Assembly: GCA_959606705.1 (NCBI GenBank)
Contig: CAUHLX010000049.1
Coordinates: 1 to 11,831, forward strand
DNA: 11,831 nucleotides
DNA from: an uncultured Bacillota bacterium
GTDB lineage: Bacteria; Bacillota; Clostridia; Peptostreptococcales; Anaerovoracaceae
Reading direction: 5' to 3'
Below the pieces are notes generated by a model that ran no database searches, was not told where the DNA came from, and worked only from the letters and a program-made list of their open reading frames with translations. The position numbers and the translations under genes were made by a program. How positions within the stretch are numbered: position 1 is the stretch's first letter; the number at the start of each line of letters is the position of its first letter. Positions 1-8,003 of the stretch are shown one piece after another.

Positions 1-585
1 TTCAATCTGGCTCTGCTGAAGGTTCTGCCCATCGCGGATATTGCCGGAACGGACGCGCCGGCGGCACTGGCGGCCACGACCCTGATCGGAAAGTGGGGCG
101 GGATTCTGGTTACCATCGGAGCTTTGGTGGCGATCTTCGGCTCCTGCAACGGCTGTATCCTGGCCTATCCCAGAGAATACTACGCCATGGCCAGAGATAA
201 GAGATTCTTCCAGGTGTTCAATCAGGTCAATCCCAAGACCGGCACCCCGGTCAACGCTCAGCTGGCTACCATGGTCATCTCCAGCGGACTGATCCTCATC
301 GGGACCTTCGAACAGCTCACCGCGCTGGTGGCGTTCTGTGCCTGGATCTTCTATACTCTGGGGGTCTCCTCGGTTTACGTTCTGCGGAAAAAGTATCCGG
401 ATCTGGAACGGCCATATAAGGTTTGGGGCTATCCCGTACTGCCTGCCGTTACCATCCTGCTTTCCTTGGTTGTGCTGGTTACCACCCTGTGGGAGGATCC
501 CCGCAACTCCGTAATCGGCGTAGTCATTCCCATCGCCGGATTTATCATCTATCACCTGTATTTTAAGAAGCTGGAAATGAAGTAA
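1..585 (+). CDS. APC-family amino-acid permease, C-terminal part (5' truncated by window edge)
   Basis: This is an integral membrane transporter of the amino acid-polyamine-organocation (APC) superfamily, probably an amino-acid exchanger or symporter in the cytoplasmic membrane. The reading frame is open from base 1, so the N-terminal half lies outside the window; 194 codons are visible. About five hydrophobic segments can be seen (roughly residues 30-52, 86-104, 106-128, 144-162 and 170-188). A cytoplasmic-looking loop contains the ARDKRFF and NPKTGTPVNA stretches typical of the family. Another typical stretch, ERPYKVWGYPVLP, precedes the last two helices. The protein ends in basic residues after the last helix. 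The visible part resembles the LAT/SteT-like branch, but the substrate cannot be read from this half. A terminator follows 31 nt after the stop, so the gene is transcriptionally separate from the atp operon. Confidence 0.85.
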   Translation, partial: FNLALLKVLPIADIAGTDAPAALAATTLIGKWGGILVTIGALVAIFGSCNGCILAYPREYYAMARDKRFFQVFNQVNPKTGTPVNAQLATMVISSGLILIGTFEQLTALVAFCAWIFYTLGVSSVYVLRKKYPDLERPYKVWGYPVLPAVTILLSLVVLVTTLWEDPRNSVIGVVIPIAGFIIYHLYFKKLEMK

Positions 586-615
586 AATATACCGGCTATC
601 ATTAAATAGAGCAGC

Positions 616-677
616 AAAGGAAGATCATAGAGTCGAATTTTGTCGAAAAATGTCGATTGAAATGATCTTCCTTTTTT
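616..677 (+). terminator. Rho-independent terminator after the permease gene, with an unusually long loop
   Basis: A perfect 13-bp stem is formed by AAAGGAAGATCAT (616-628) and ATGATCTTCCTTT (662-674), followed by a T-run (672-677). The loop is 33 nt, long for an intrinsic terminator, and contains three GTCGA repeats (see the separate entry). It fits the end of the permease transcript. It could also act on read-through into the atp operon. Confidence 0.7.
630..657 (+). promoter_or_regulatory. Three Spo0A-box-like repeats at 10-bp spacing
   Basis: GTCGA occurs at 632, 642 and 652, exactly 10 bp apart. The middle copy, TTGTCGAA (640-647), matches the Spo0A box core TGNCGAA perfectly. The flanking copies AGTCGAA (631-637) and TGTCGAT (651-657) have one mismatch each. 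Tandem 0A boxes on the same helical face are a known arrangement for this response regulator. The array lies 33 bp upstream of a candidate -10 (690-695) for the atp operon. It also lies in a terminator loop, so the repeats may serve RNA structure or be coincidental. Binding by Spo0A is inferred only. Confidence 0.35.
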
Positions 678-689
678 ATTTCAAGGTCA

Positions 690-695
690 TATAAT
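690..695 (+). promoter_or_regulatory. Candidate -10 box (TATAAT) of the atp operon promoter
   Basis: A perfect TATAAT lies 73 nt upstream of the atpI start codon and after the permease terminator. No good TTGACA is present 16-18 bp upstream; the sequence there is T/C-rich. The promoter would therefore be weak or need an activator. A second AT-rich candidate (TTACTA at 698-703, TATATA at 721-726, 17-bp spacing) is also possible. Confidence 0.35.
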
Positions 696-768
696 GGTTA
701 CTATGTTCGTCCGGTACATATATATATGAAGGAAATCAACACAAAGCATTTTGGGGAGAAGATTTGAG

Positions 769-1152
769 ATGAAAACGGATTGGAAGACGTTCCAACTGGA
801 GATGATAAAATATGGAATGGCCGCGGCAGTCATCTTTGAAATCGTCTCGCTGCCATTGAAAGGATTCTCCGTGCAATTTGCTTACGGCCTGGTCCTGGGG
901 ACCGCCGTAGCGGTGGTGAATTTCAGAATTCAGGCGTTTACGTGTGAACGGGTTCTGTACTCTCGTTCGGGAATGCTGGCGGCGTTCAGCTTTCCCCTTC
1001 GCATGTTGATTTACGGCGGTGTGTTTTTCGTCTGCATCCGGACGGCCGGAGCGAGTGCCATCGGGGCGGTTTGCGGTTTTTTGACTCTGCCCTGCGGGAT
1101 TTTCTACGCTCACGTCATAAAAAGGAGGAAAAGGAGGGAGTTGCATGAGTGA
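769..1152 (+). CDS. atpI: ATP synthase protein I (AtpI), 127 aa
   Basis: AtpI is a small membrane protein encoded first in many atp operons. In other bacteria it helps assemble the c-ring and has been linked to Mg2+ or Na+ supply; it is not part of the finished enzyme. The sequence shows four likely transmembrane helices (about residues 14-34, 37-54, 70-88 and 93-116) and a strongly basic C-terminal tail (KRRKRR), which fits the family and its usual length. The ATG at 769 was chosen because GGGGAG (753-758) sits 10 nt before it. An in-frame TTG at 751 lies before that ribosome-binding site and is less likely. The gene overlaps atpB by 8 nt, which suggests translational coupling. AtpI proteins diverge strongly, so the call leans on position as well as topology. 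Confidence 0.85.
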   Translation: MKTDWKTFQLEMIKYGMAAAVIFEIVSLPLKGFSVQFAYGLVLGTAVAVVNFRIQAFTCERVLYSRSGMLAAFSFPLRMLIYGGVFFVCIRTAGASAIGAVCGFLTLPCGIFYAHVIKRRKRRELHE

Positions 1153-1870
1153 CATGCACATGGGACCCAAGGTGATCCTGGGTCTCTTCAACGGGAAGGT
1201 GCTGATTACCGAAACGGTATTCTGGGCGCTGATCGTTGCGGCTGTGCTGGTGATCTTCGCTTTGCTTTCCACGCGGAATCTGCAGAGAAATCCTAAGGGA
1301 CTGCAGGCGGTGGCGGAGCTGATCGTGGAGAAGATCTACGGCATGGTGGAAACAACCATGGGATCTCAAAATTTGAAATACGCTCCCTACATGGGGACGC
1401 TGTTCATGTTTCTGATCCTGGGGAATATGCTGGGACTGTTCGGCTTTCGGCCGGTTACGGCGGATGTCAACACGACCTTCGCCCTGGCGATCATTACCTT
1501 TTTGATGATCCAGTACGGTTCGTTTAAAAGCAAAGGGGTCAAGGGATATTTTAAGCACATGGCGGAGCCATACGCGTTTATGGTTCCGATCAATGTGATC
1601 GAGGAGGTTTCCTTCCCCATTTCACTGGCCTTTCGATTGTTTGGAAACATCACGGGCGGAGTGATCATCATGGACCTGGTCTTTATGGGGCTGGGGCACG
1701 CATGCAAGGTGCTGGGCCTGGGGATTCCGCTTTTGGAGGCGGTGATTCCGCTTCCCGCCAATTTCTTTTTCGACATCTTCGAGCCGGTTCTGCAGGCGTT
1801 CATCTTCACCATGCTGACCATGGTCTTTGTGAGCAACGCCATCACGATCCACGAGGCGAGAAGCCATTAG
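1145..1870 (+). CDS. atpB: F1Fo ATP synthase subunit a, 241 aa
   Basis: Subunit a is the membrane stator of the Fo sector. It provides the two half-channels through which ions reach and leave the c-ring. The signature SLAFRLFGN (residues 160-168) contains the essential arginine, R164, equivalent to aR210 of Escherichia coli. Earlier there is the conserved LGNMLGLFGFRPVTADVNTT block (92-111), and near the end the last helices around FFFDIFEPVLQAFIF. Length matches Gram-positive homologues. The start at 1145 follows a strong purine-rich ribosome-binding site (AGGAGG in 1122-1130, GGAGGG in 1131-1139) and overlaps atpI by 8 nt. A gap of 47 nt separates it from the c-subunit gene. No anomaly was seen. 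Confidence 0.98.
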   Translation: MSDMHMGPKVILGLFNGKVLITETVFWALIVAAVLVIFALLSTRNLQRNPKGLQAVAELIVEKIYGMVETTMGSQNLKYAPYMGTLFMFLILGNMLGLFGFRPVTADVNTTFALAIITFLMIQYGSFKSKGVKGYFKHMAEPYAFMVPINVIEEVSFPISLAFRLFGNITGGVIIMDLVFMGLGHACKVLGLGIPLLEAVIPLPANFFFDIFEPVLQAFIFTMLTMVFVSNAITIHEARSH

Positions 1871-1917
1871 TCGAAACGCATTAAAAAATATCAGTCAAAA
1901 AAGAGGAGGAAATTATC

Positions 1918-2187
1918 ATGTCTTTAGTTACACCGGAAGCATTTGTTTTGGGAATGTCCGCTCTGGGAGCGGCAATCACCATGATCGCGGCAGTTGGTAT
2001 CGGTATTGGGCAGGGCTTTGCGGCAGGCAAGGCGGTAGAGAGCGTGGGTCGTCAGCCGGAAGCTCAGGGAGACATTTTAAAGACCATGCTGGTCGGCCAG
2101 GCGGTGGCGGAGACCACCGGTATTTTCGCGTTTATTATTTCGATCGTGCTGTTGTTTGCCAACCCGCTCATCGGGATGTTGAGCTAA
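1918..2187 (+). CDS. atpE: F1Fo ATP synthase subunit c, 89 aa, with Na+-type ion-binding residues
   Basis: Subunit c forms the rotating ring that carries the coupling ion. The protein is a two-helix hairpin with the polar loop RQPEA (residues 45-49). It aligns without gaps to the 89-residue c subunit of Ilyobacter tartaricus (recalled, not searched). The ion site is Q32, V63, E65, T66 and T67, matching the Na+-coordinating set there (Q32, V63 carbonyl, E65, S66, T67). Position 70 is Phe instead of the Tyr that hydrogen-bonds E65 in Ilyobacter. The helix-1 glycine motif reads A25-x-G27-x-G29-x-G31, with Ala for the first Gly, so ring size cannot be inferred. A strong ribosome-binding site (AGAGGAGG, 1902-1909) precedes the ATG by 8 nt, as expected for the most abundant subunit. 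Confidence 0.98.
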   Translation: MSLVTPEAFVLGMSALGAAITMIAAVGIGIGQGFAAGKAVESVGRQPEAQGDILKTMLVGQAVAETTGIFAFIISIVLLFANPLIGMLS

Positions 2188-2201
2188 GGCGGCGGTGAAC
2201 G

Positions 2202-2726
2202 ATGGGAATTGAACTTTACTCGGGTCTGATCGAGTTCAACTGGACCTTGCCCATGGTGGCGATCACGCTGATCGTGCTGTACCTGATCCTGAAGAAATTC
2301 TTCTTTGAGAGGATTCATAACTTCATGCTGGATCGGGAGCACGCGGTGGAGGATTCCTTCGCCCACGCGGACCGTACCAATGAGTTGGCGGAGCAGCGGT
2401 TGGAGGAGTATCAGACAAAGCTGTCGGAGATCGACGAGGAGCGGCGCACGGTGCTGCTGTCCGCCAAGCGGGAGGCGGAGGACCGGGCGCAGGCCATCGT
2501 GGATCAAGCCAACGAACAGGCGCAGCAGATTATTGCGGCGGCGAAGGCGGAGGCTCAGCGTCAGCAGGAGGCCGCGGCCGCCGGAATGCGGGATCAGATC
2601 GCCGCTCTGGTGCTGCTGGCTGCCGGAAAGGTGCTGGAAAAAGAGCTGCTGGATGACGGAGCGCAAAACCAGTTGATCGAACAGGCCGTAAAAGAAATGA
2701 GGCAGGGGCAATGGCAAAGGAATTGA
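2202..2726 (+). CDS. atpF: F1Fo ATP synthase subunit b, 174 aa
   Basis: Subunit b is the peripheral stalk that holds the alpha/beta hexamer against subunit a. One N-terminal transmembrane helix (about residues 13-34, after the conserved N14) is followed by a long charged coiled coil (about 45-135), rich in Glu, Arg, Ala and Gln, and a C-terminal segment that contacts delta. Length is usual for a homodimeric b. The start lies 14 nt after the c-subunit stop, with only a weak GGTGA (2194-2198) as ribosome-binding site. That may keep its yield below that of c. The 3' end overlaps atpH by 16 nt. Only one b gene is present, so no b/b' heterodimer is indicated. Confidence 0.96.
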   Translation: MGIELYSGLIEFNWTLPMVAITLIVLYLILKKFFFERIHNFMLDREHAVEDSFAHADRTNELAEQRLEEYQTKLSEIDEERRTVLLSAKREAEDRAQAIVDQANEQAQQIIAAAKAEAQRQQEAAAAGMRDQIAALVLLAAGKVLEKELLDDGAQNQLIEQAVKEMRQGQWQRN

Positions 2727-3247
2727 CGGTGTCCATGGTCTACGGCCAAGCGCTGTTAGAAGCGTCGGAGGCTTTGGAGACCACGGATTTGGTGACCGCG
2801 GAGGCGCGGGAGCTGATCCAGCTGCTGGACCGAGAGCCGGAGCTGTTTCGTCTGATCTGTACTCCGGTGATTTCGGGAGCCAGGAGGAAGCAGGCGGTGA
2901 AGGAGATCTTCGACGGCCGAATGAGGCCGGAGCTGGTCAACCTGCTGTACGTGATGATTGATAAGGACAGAGCCGGCATCCTGCGGGATGTACTGCGCTA
3001 TTATCAGGGCCTGGTTCGGGCGGAACGGGGTGTCGTGCTGGGAACGGTGGTTTCCGCAAAACCCCTTTCCGAAGAACAGAAGGCCAATTTTGAGCGGGAA
3101 ACGGGCAAGCTGATCAAGAAAAAAGTCCGTCTCGACAATCAGGTGGAGCCCCGGGTTTTAGGCGGCGTTCGCATCATGGTCGAGGGAAAGGTGCTCGACA
3201 CCACTGTGGAAACGCGGCTGAGAGAGCTGACGGAGCAGTTGGCGTAA
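2711..3247 (+). CDS. atpH: F1Fo ATP synthase subunit delta, 178 aa
   Basis: Delta (the OSCP equivalent) caps the F1 head and links it to the peripheral stalk. The N-terminal helical domain begins with a typical YGQALLEA segment (residues 11-18) and contains the conserved P-x-(I/L)-x-x-x-x-K type stretch near 52-62. The C-terminal part shows EPRVLGGVRIMVEGKVLDTT (146-165), the family's hallmark end. The length is normal. The start codon lies inside the end of atpF (16-nt overlap) with GAGG at 2699-2702 upstream, so translation is probably coupled to b. A gap of 25 nt separates it from atpA. Confidence 0.96.
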   Translation: MAKELTVSMVYGQALLEASEALETTDLVTAEARELIQLLDREPELFRLICTPVISGARRKQAVKEIFDGRMRPELVNLLYVMIDKDRAGILRDVLRYYQGLVRAERGVVLGTVVSAKPLSEEQKANFERETGKLIKKKVRLDNQVEPRVLGGVRIMVEGKVLDTTVETRLRELTEQLA

Positions 3248-3272
3248 TTTTAACAGGAAAGAAGGGGACTCT

Positions 3273-4782
<1,510 letters not shown>

Positions 4783-4793
<11 letters not shown>

Positions 4794-5649
4794 GAGTATG
4801 CAGGACATCCGGCGCCGGATCAAGAGTGTTACGGGAACGGAACACATTACCCGCGCCATGAAGCTGGTGTCGTCCTCTAAGCTGAGAAAGGCCAGAAAGA
4901 TTTTCGACGCCTCTCAGGAATACGTGCATTTTGTCACGGCCACCATTCAGCAGATTTTCAACAACGCGGATCATGTTCCGCCGGAATATCTGGAAGGGAG
5001 CAGGGAGGTAAAGAACACCTGTTATATCGTGGTCACCAGCAGCCGAGGCCTGTGCGGCGGGTTCAACAGCAACGTGCTCAAACAGGCGCATCAGCTGATT
5101 AAGGCGGAACCGGATTATCCTAAAATCGTAGCGGTGGGCAGCAAGGGGCTGGAATATTTTCAGCAGAACGGCTACCCCATTTTGGAGGAGTACATGGACC
5201 CGCCGGAGGACATTTCGTTCCTGGAAAGCCATGAGATCAGCCGGCCCATCATCGAGCGCTACGATTCGGGGGAGTTTGACCGGGTGGTGCTGGTTTCCAC
5301 CAAGCTGATCAATGCCCTGGAACAGGAAGTGAAAGCGGTAACGCTGCTGCCTTTTTCCATCGAACACGATCCGGATGTGCCGAAATTGGTAAAGCAGGTG
5401 GAATATGAGCCGTCCGAGGCGGCGGTATTCAACTATCTGGTACCGAAGTATGTGGAAATTATGATCTACGGAGCCATCGTGGAGTCGGCGACTTGCGAAC
5501 ACGCGGCTCGTCGAATGGCCATGGAAAACGCCACTAAGAGCGCGGACGACATGCTGGCCGCTCTTTCGCTGTCCTACAATCGGGCGCGTCAGGAGGCCAT
5601 CACCAATGAACTGTCTGAAATCGTGGGCGGTTCGGAAGCATTGAAATAG
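4783..5649 (+). CDS. atpG: F1 ATP synthase subunit gamma, 288 aa
   Basis: Gamma is the central shaft that turns inside the alpha/beta hexamer and links the c-ring to catalysis. The N-terminal helix DIRRRIKSVTGTEHITRAMK (residues 8-27) followed by SSSKLRKA, and the C-terminal helix SLSYNRARQEAITNELSEIVGG (262-283), form the coiled-coil axle. The Rossmann-like middle domain shows the conserved SSRGLCGGFNSN (86-97). Length is typical and no redox-regulatory insertion of the chloroplast kind is present. The chosen ATG is 11 nt inside the end of atpA, with GGGGTGG (4772-4778) upstream. A second ATG five codons later is possible but would shorten the normal N terminus. Confidence 0.98.
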
Positions 5650-5666
5650 ACCGAGGGGGTTTAAAT

Positions 5667-7079
5667 ATGGAAAAAGAATTGGAAAAGGGAGAGGCTCTAG
5701 GTGTCGTTACTCAGATTATCGGTCCGGTGATCGATATCCGGTTTCCGCCTGACGCAATGCCCGAGCTGCTCTCAGCCATCGCAATTCCCTATGAGGACAC
5801 GGAAATTGTGGCGGAGGTGGCACAGCATACGGGCGACGATATCGTGCGTTGTGTGGCTCTGTCCTCCACGGATGGTTTGACTCGGGGAATGAAGGCCAGA
5901 GATACCGGCGGCCCCATCTCGGTCCCGGTGGGTGACGAGGTTTTGGGACGGCTGTTCAATGTCATCGGGGAGACCATCGACGGAAAGGGCCCCTGTGAAA
6001 CAAAGCAGAAAATGCCCATTCACCGTCAAGCGCCTACGTTTGCGGAACAGGACACCACGGCACAGATCTTTGAAACCGGGATTAAGGTAGTGGATCTGAT
6101 CGCTCCTTATACCAGAGGCGGCAAGGTAGGTTTATTCGGCGGCGCCGGTGTGGGAAAGACGGTTCTGATTCAGGAACTGATCAACAATATTGCCAGACAG
6201 CACGGCGGTATTTCGGTGTTCGCCGGGGTAGGGGAGAGAACCAGGGAAGGGAACGATCTGTATCATGAAATGATCGAATCCGGGGTCATTGAGAAAACGG
6301 CCATGGTTTTCGGGCAGATGAATGAGCCGCCCGGGGCCAGAATGCGAGTGGCGCTGACGGGCCTGACCATGGCGGAATATTTTCGAGACCAGGAGAGCCA
6401 GGATGTGCTGCTGTTCATCGACAACATCTTCCGGTTTACCCAGGCAGGCGCGGAGGTTTCGGCTTTGCTGGGCCGGGTTCCCAGCGCCGTGGGTTACCAG
6501 CCGACGCTGGCCACGGAAATGGGCGCGCTCCAGGAGCGGATCACGTCCACCAAGAAAGGCTCCATCACCTCGGTTCAGGCGATTTACGTGCCGGCGGACG
6601 ATTTGACCGACCCGGCTCCCGCCACCACCTTCGCTCATCTGGACGCAACTACGGTATTGTCCCGTTCCATCGCGGAGCTGGGCATTTATCCGGCGGTGGA
6701 CCCGCTGGAATCCACCTCGCGGATCATGGACCCGCTGATCGTGGGCGAGGAGCATTACAACGTGGCGCGAGGGGTTCAGGAGGTGCTGCAGCGGTATAAG
6801 GACCTTCAAGATATCATCGCGATTTTGGGAATGGATGAACTGTCCGACGAGGATCGTCTGGTGGTTTCCCGGGCTCGGAAGATACAGCGGTTCCTGTCTC
6901 AGCCGTTCCATGTGGCGGAGCAGTTCACCGGATCGCCGGGCAAGTATATTCCGCTCACGGAAACCGTGCGCAGCTTCAAGGAAATCCTGGAAGGACAGCA
7001 CGACGACATCCCGGAATCCATGTTCCTGTTCGCAGGGAGCATCGACGAGGTAGTGGAGAGGTACAAGAACAATGGCTAA
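5667..7079 (+). CDS. atpD: F1 ATP synthase subunit beta, 470 aa
   Basis: Beta carries the three catalytic sites that make or split ATP. The Walker A motif GGAGVGKT is at residues 158-165 and the catalytic glutamate is E190 in GVGERTREG. Walker B is LLFIDN (248-253). The C-terminal torque loop DELSDED (390-396) is a variant of the textbook DELSEED. The conserved QPTLATEMGALQERI and DDLTDPAPATTFAHLDATTVLSR blocks are intact. GAGGGGG (5653-5659) lies 7 nt before the ATG, and 17 nt separate it from the gamma stop. The 3' end overlaps the epsilon gene by 8 nt. A four- to six-residue charged N-terminal extension (MEKELEKGEA) precedes the usual start of homology. Confidence 0.99.
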   Translation: MEKELEKGEALGVVTQIIGPVIDIRFPPDAMPELLSAIAIPYEDTEIVAEVAQHTGDDIVRCVALSSTDGLTRGMKARDTGGPISVPVGDEVLGRLFNVIGETIDGKGPCETKQKMPIHRQAPTFAEQDTTAQIFETGIKVVDLIAPYTRGGKVGLFGGAGVGKTVLIQELINNIARQHGGISVFAGVGERTREGNDLYHEMIESGVIEKTAMVFGQMNEPPGARMRVALTGLTMAEYFRDQESQDVLLFIDNIFRFTQAGAEVSALLGRVPSAVGYQPTLATEMGALQERITSTKKGSITSVQAIYVPADDLTDPAPATTFAHLDATTVLSRSIAELGIYPAVDPLESTSRIMDPLIVGEEHYNVARGVQEVLQRYKDLQDIIAILGMDELSDEDRLVVSRARKIQRFLSQPFHVAEQFTGSPGKYIPLTETVRSFKEILEGQHDDIPESMFLFAGSIDEVVERYKNNG

Positions 7080-7482
7080 GTCGTTTCAACTTACGGTGGT
7101 CACTCCGGAACGGCTGTTTTACGAGGGAGAGGTGGAACTGGCGGTGGTTCGTACCATGTCCGGGGAGGAAGGCTTCATGGCCAACCACGCCTGGGCCTGC
7201 AAGCTCCTTTCCTCCGGTGAACTGCGTGTCCGGGAGGCGCAGGGGGGCCCGGAGAAAAAGGCCGCGCTGTCCGGCGGCTTCATCGACGTAAAGGATGAGA
7301 TTGTCATCTTCGCGGATGCCGCGGAATGGCCGGATGAAATCGATGTGGAACGGGCCCGTCGGGCCAAAGAGCGGGCGGAGGATCGCCTGAAGGCTCAAAA
7401 CCGGGATCGGGCGGACATCCAAAGGGCCAAGGTGGCCATCGCCAGGGCGATGACCCGAATCCATGTGGCCGGAGGGAAATAG
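7072..7482 (+). CDS. atpC: F1 ATP synthase subunit epsilon, 136 aa, with ATP-binding signature
   Basis: Epsilon joins gamma to the c-ring, and its C-terminal helices can inhibit ATP hydrolysis. An N-terminal beta-sandwich (about residues 1-85, including SGGFIDV at 67-73) is followed by two helices (about 90-132). IDVERA at 90-95 matches the (I/L)DxxRA motif that in Bacillus PS3 epsilon binds ATP and keeps the inhibitory helices folded down. RAMTR (125-129) corresponds to basic residues of the same site in PS3. Regulation by cellular ATP level is therefore plausible (inference). The start overlaps the beta gene by 8 nt with no strong separate ribosome-binding site, which suggests coupling. A terminator begins 9 nt after the stop and closes the operon. 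Confidence 0.96.
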   Translation: MAKSFQLTVVTPERLFYEGEVELAVVRTMSGEEGFMANHAWACKLLSSGELRVREAQGGPEKKAALSGGFIDVKDEIVIFADAAEWPDEIDVERARRAKERAEDRLKAQNRDRADIQRAKVAIARAMTRIHVAGGK

Positions 7483-7490
7483 GCTGTACG

Positions 7491-7556
7491 AACCAGGGGA
7501 CTGACATGTTCACTACGCAAATAGGAACATGTCAGTCCCCTGGTTTTGTTTTATTT
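7491..7556 (+). terminator. Strong Rho-independent terminator of the atp operon (21-bp perfect stem)
   Basis: Arms at 7491-7511 and 7525-7545 are perfectly complementary over 21 bp, with a 13-nt loop. The right arm runs into a T-rich tail (7544-7556). The left arm begins AACCAGGGGACTGACATG. Perfect stems of this length starting with GGGGAC resemble palindromic repeats often found after genes in clostridial genomes (recalled, not searched). The element may therefore also be a dispersed repeat. Confidence 0.9.
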
Positions 7557-7589
7557 CATTTTTTGTAGGAATCAAATAAGACTGTGGCT

Positions 7590-7679
7590 CCGATATCTAC
7601 CACAGATATAAAACGAGCCGTTCAACCAGTTCAATCCTTATCGAGTGGGGCACCATTTATATCTGCGACGCAATATCGG
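7590..7679. repeat. Imperfect interrupted inverted repeat
   Basis: The outer arms CCGATAT (7590-7596) and ATATCGG (7673-7679) pair perfectly. The inner arms CAGATATAAA (7603-7612) and TTTATATCTG (7656-7665) also pair perfectly over 10 bp. The two arms are separated by 6-7 nt of unmatched sequence on each side. The central 43 nt are not obviously structured. In RNA this would be a long stem with one internal loop. It is not followed by a T-run, so it is not a terminator. It could be a structured RNA, a remnant of a mobile element or a protein-binding palindrome. Confidence 0.5.
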
Positions 7680-7810
7680 GCGGCCAGGTATAAAAGAAAA
7701 GGACTTCCGGCCATTATGATTTACTAATTTTGTAAAATAAGGTAATATCGCGCTCGGAGTTCCGGTAATTCGGAGGATCATAGTCTGCATTTCGGCTTAT
7801 GTGTGGTTAT

Positions 7811-7828
7811 GATCGAAATCGGTCGAAA
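7811..7828. repeat. Pair of TCGAAA repeats at 10-bp spacing
   Basis: TCGAAA occurs at 7813-7818 and 7823-7828, the same 10-bp pitch as the GTCGA array upstream of the atp operon. GGTCGAA (7821-7827) is one mismatch from the Spo0A box core, and GATCGAA (7811-7817) is two mismatches away. The role is unknown. Confidence 0.3.
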
Positions 7829-7876
7829 AGAAGGAGCTAATTTCGGCCGATTATTAAAATTCTTTTTAAAAAGTCG

Positions 7877-7915
7877 AGCAAAACGAAAAATAGCCGCTTT
7901 ATGGGCTGTTTTGCT
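7877..7915 (+). other. Nested hairpin in the intergenic region
   Basis: The outer arms AGCAAAAC (7877-7884) and GTTTTGCT (7908-7915) pair perfectly over 8 bp. The inner arms AGCC (7892-7895) and GGCT (7904-7907) add 4 bp, with a 7-nt A-rich bulge on the left and an 8-nt loop. A stronger alternative inner stem extends to AATAGCC/GGCTGTT. No clean T-run follows, so a terminator role is weak; it may belong to a non-coding RNA. Confidence 0.35.
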
Positions 7916-7943
7916 AACATATTTTCCTTAAATATACATTTTA

Positions 7944-7981
7944 TTCGACCATAATTACGTGTTTCTTTAAAAAAGGTCGAA
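7944..7981. repeat. Short inverted repeat TTCGACC / GGTCGAA
   Basis: TTCGACC (7944-7950) and GGTCGAA (7975-7981) are perfect 7-bp inverted copies separated by 24 bp of AT-rich sequence. Each is one mismatch from a Spo0A box core in opposite orientation. This may be an operator-like pair; the function is unproven. Confidence 0.3.
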
Positions 7982-8003
7982 GAAGTAAATTTAAAGTGAG
8001 TTT

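Noticed and set aside
726..767. A 13-codon leader-like frame (ATG at 726, TGA at 765-767) just before atpI
   Set aside because: There is no ribosome-binding site in the TATATA sequence before it and no regulatory hairpin set. It is probably chance.
751..768. A TTG start extending AtpI by six residues
   Set aside because: The TTG lies before the only good ribosome-binding site (753-758), which is well placed for the ATG at 769.
7613..7655. A tRNA-like stretch with TTCAATCC and a GGGGCACCA end
   Set aside because: The bases flanking the supposed T-loop do not pair, and no acceptor stem or anticodon arm could be built.
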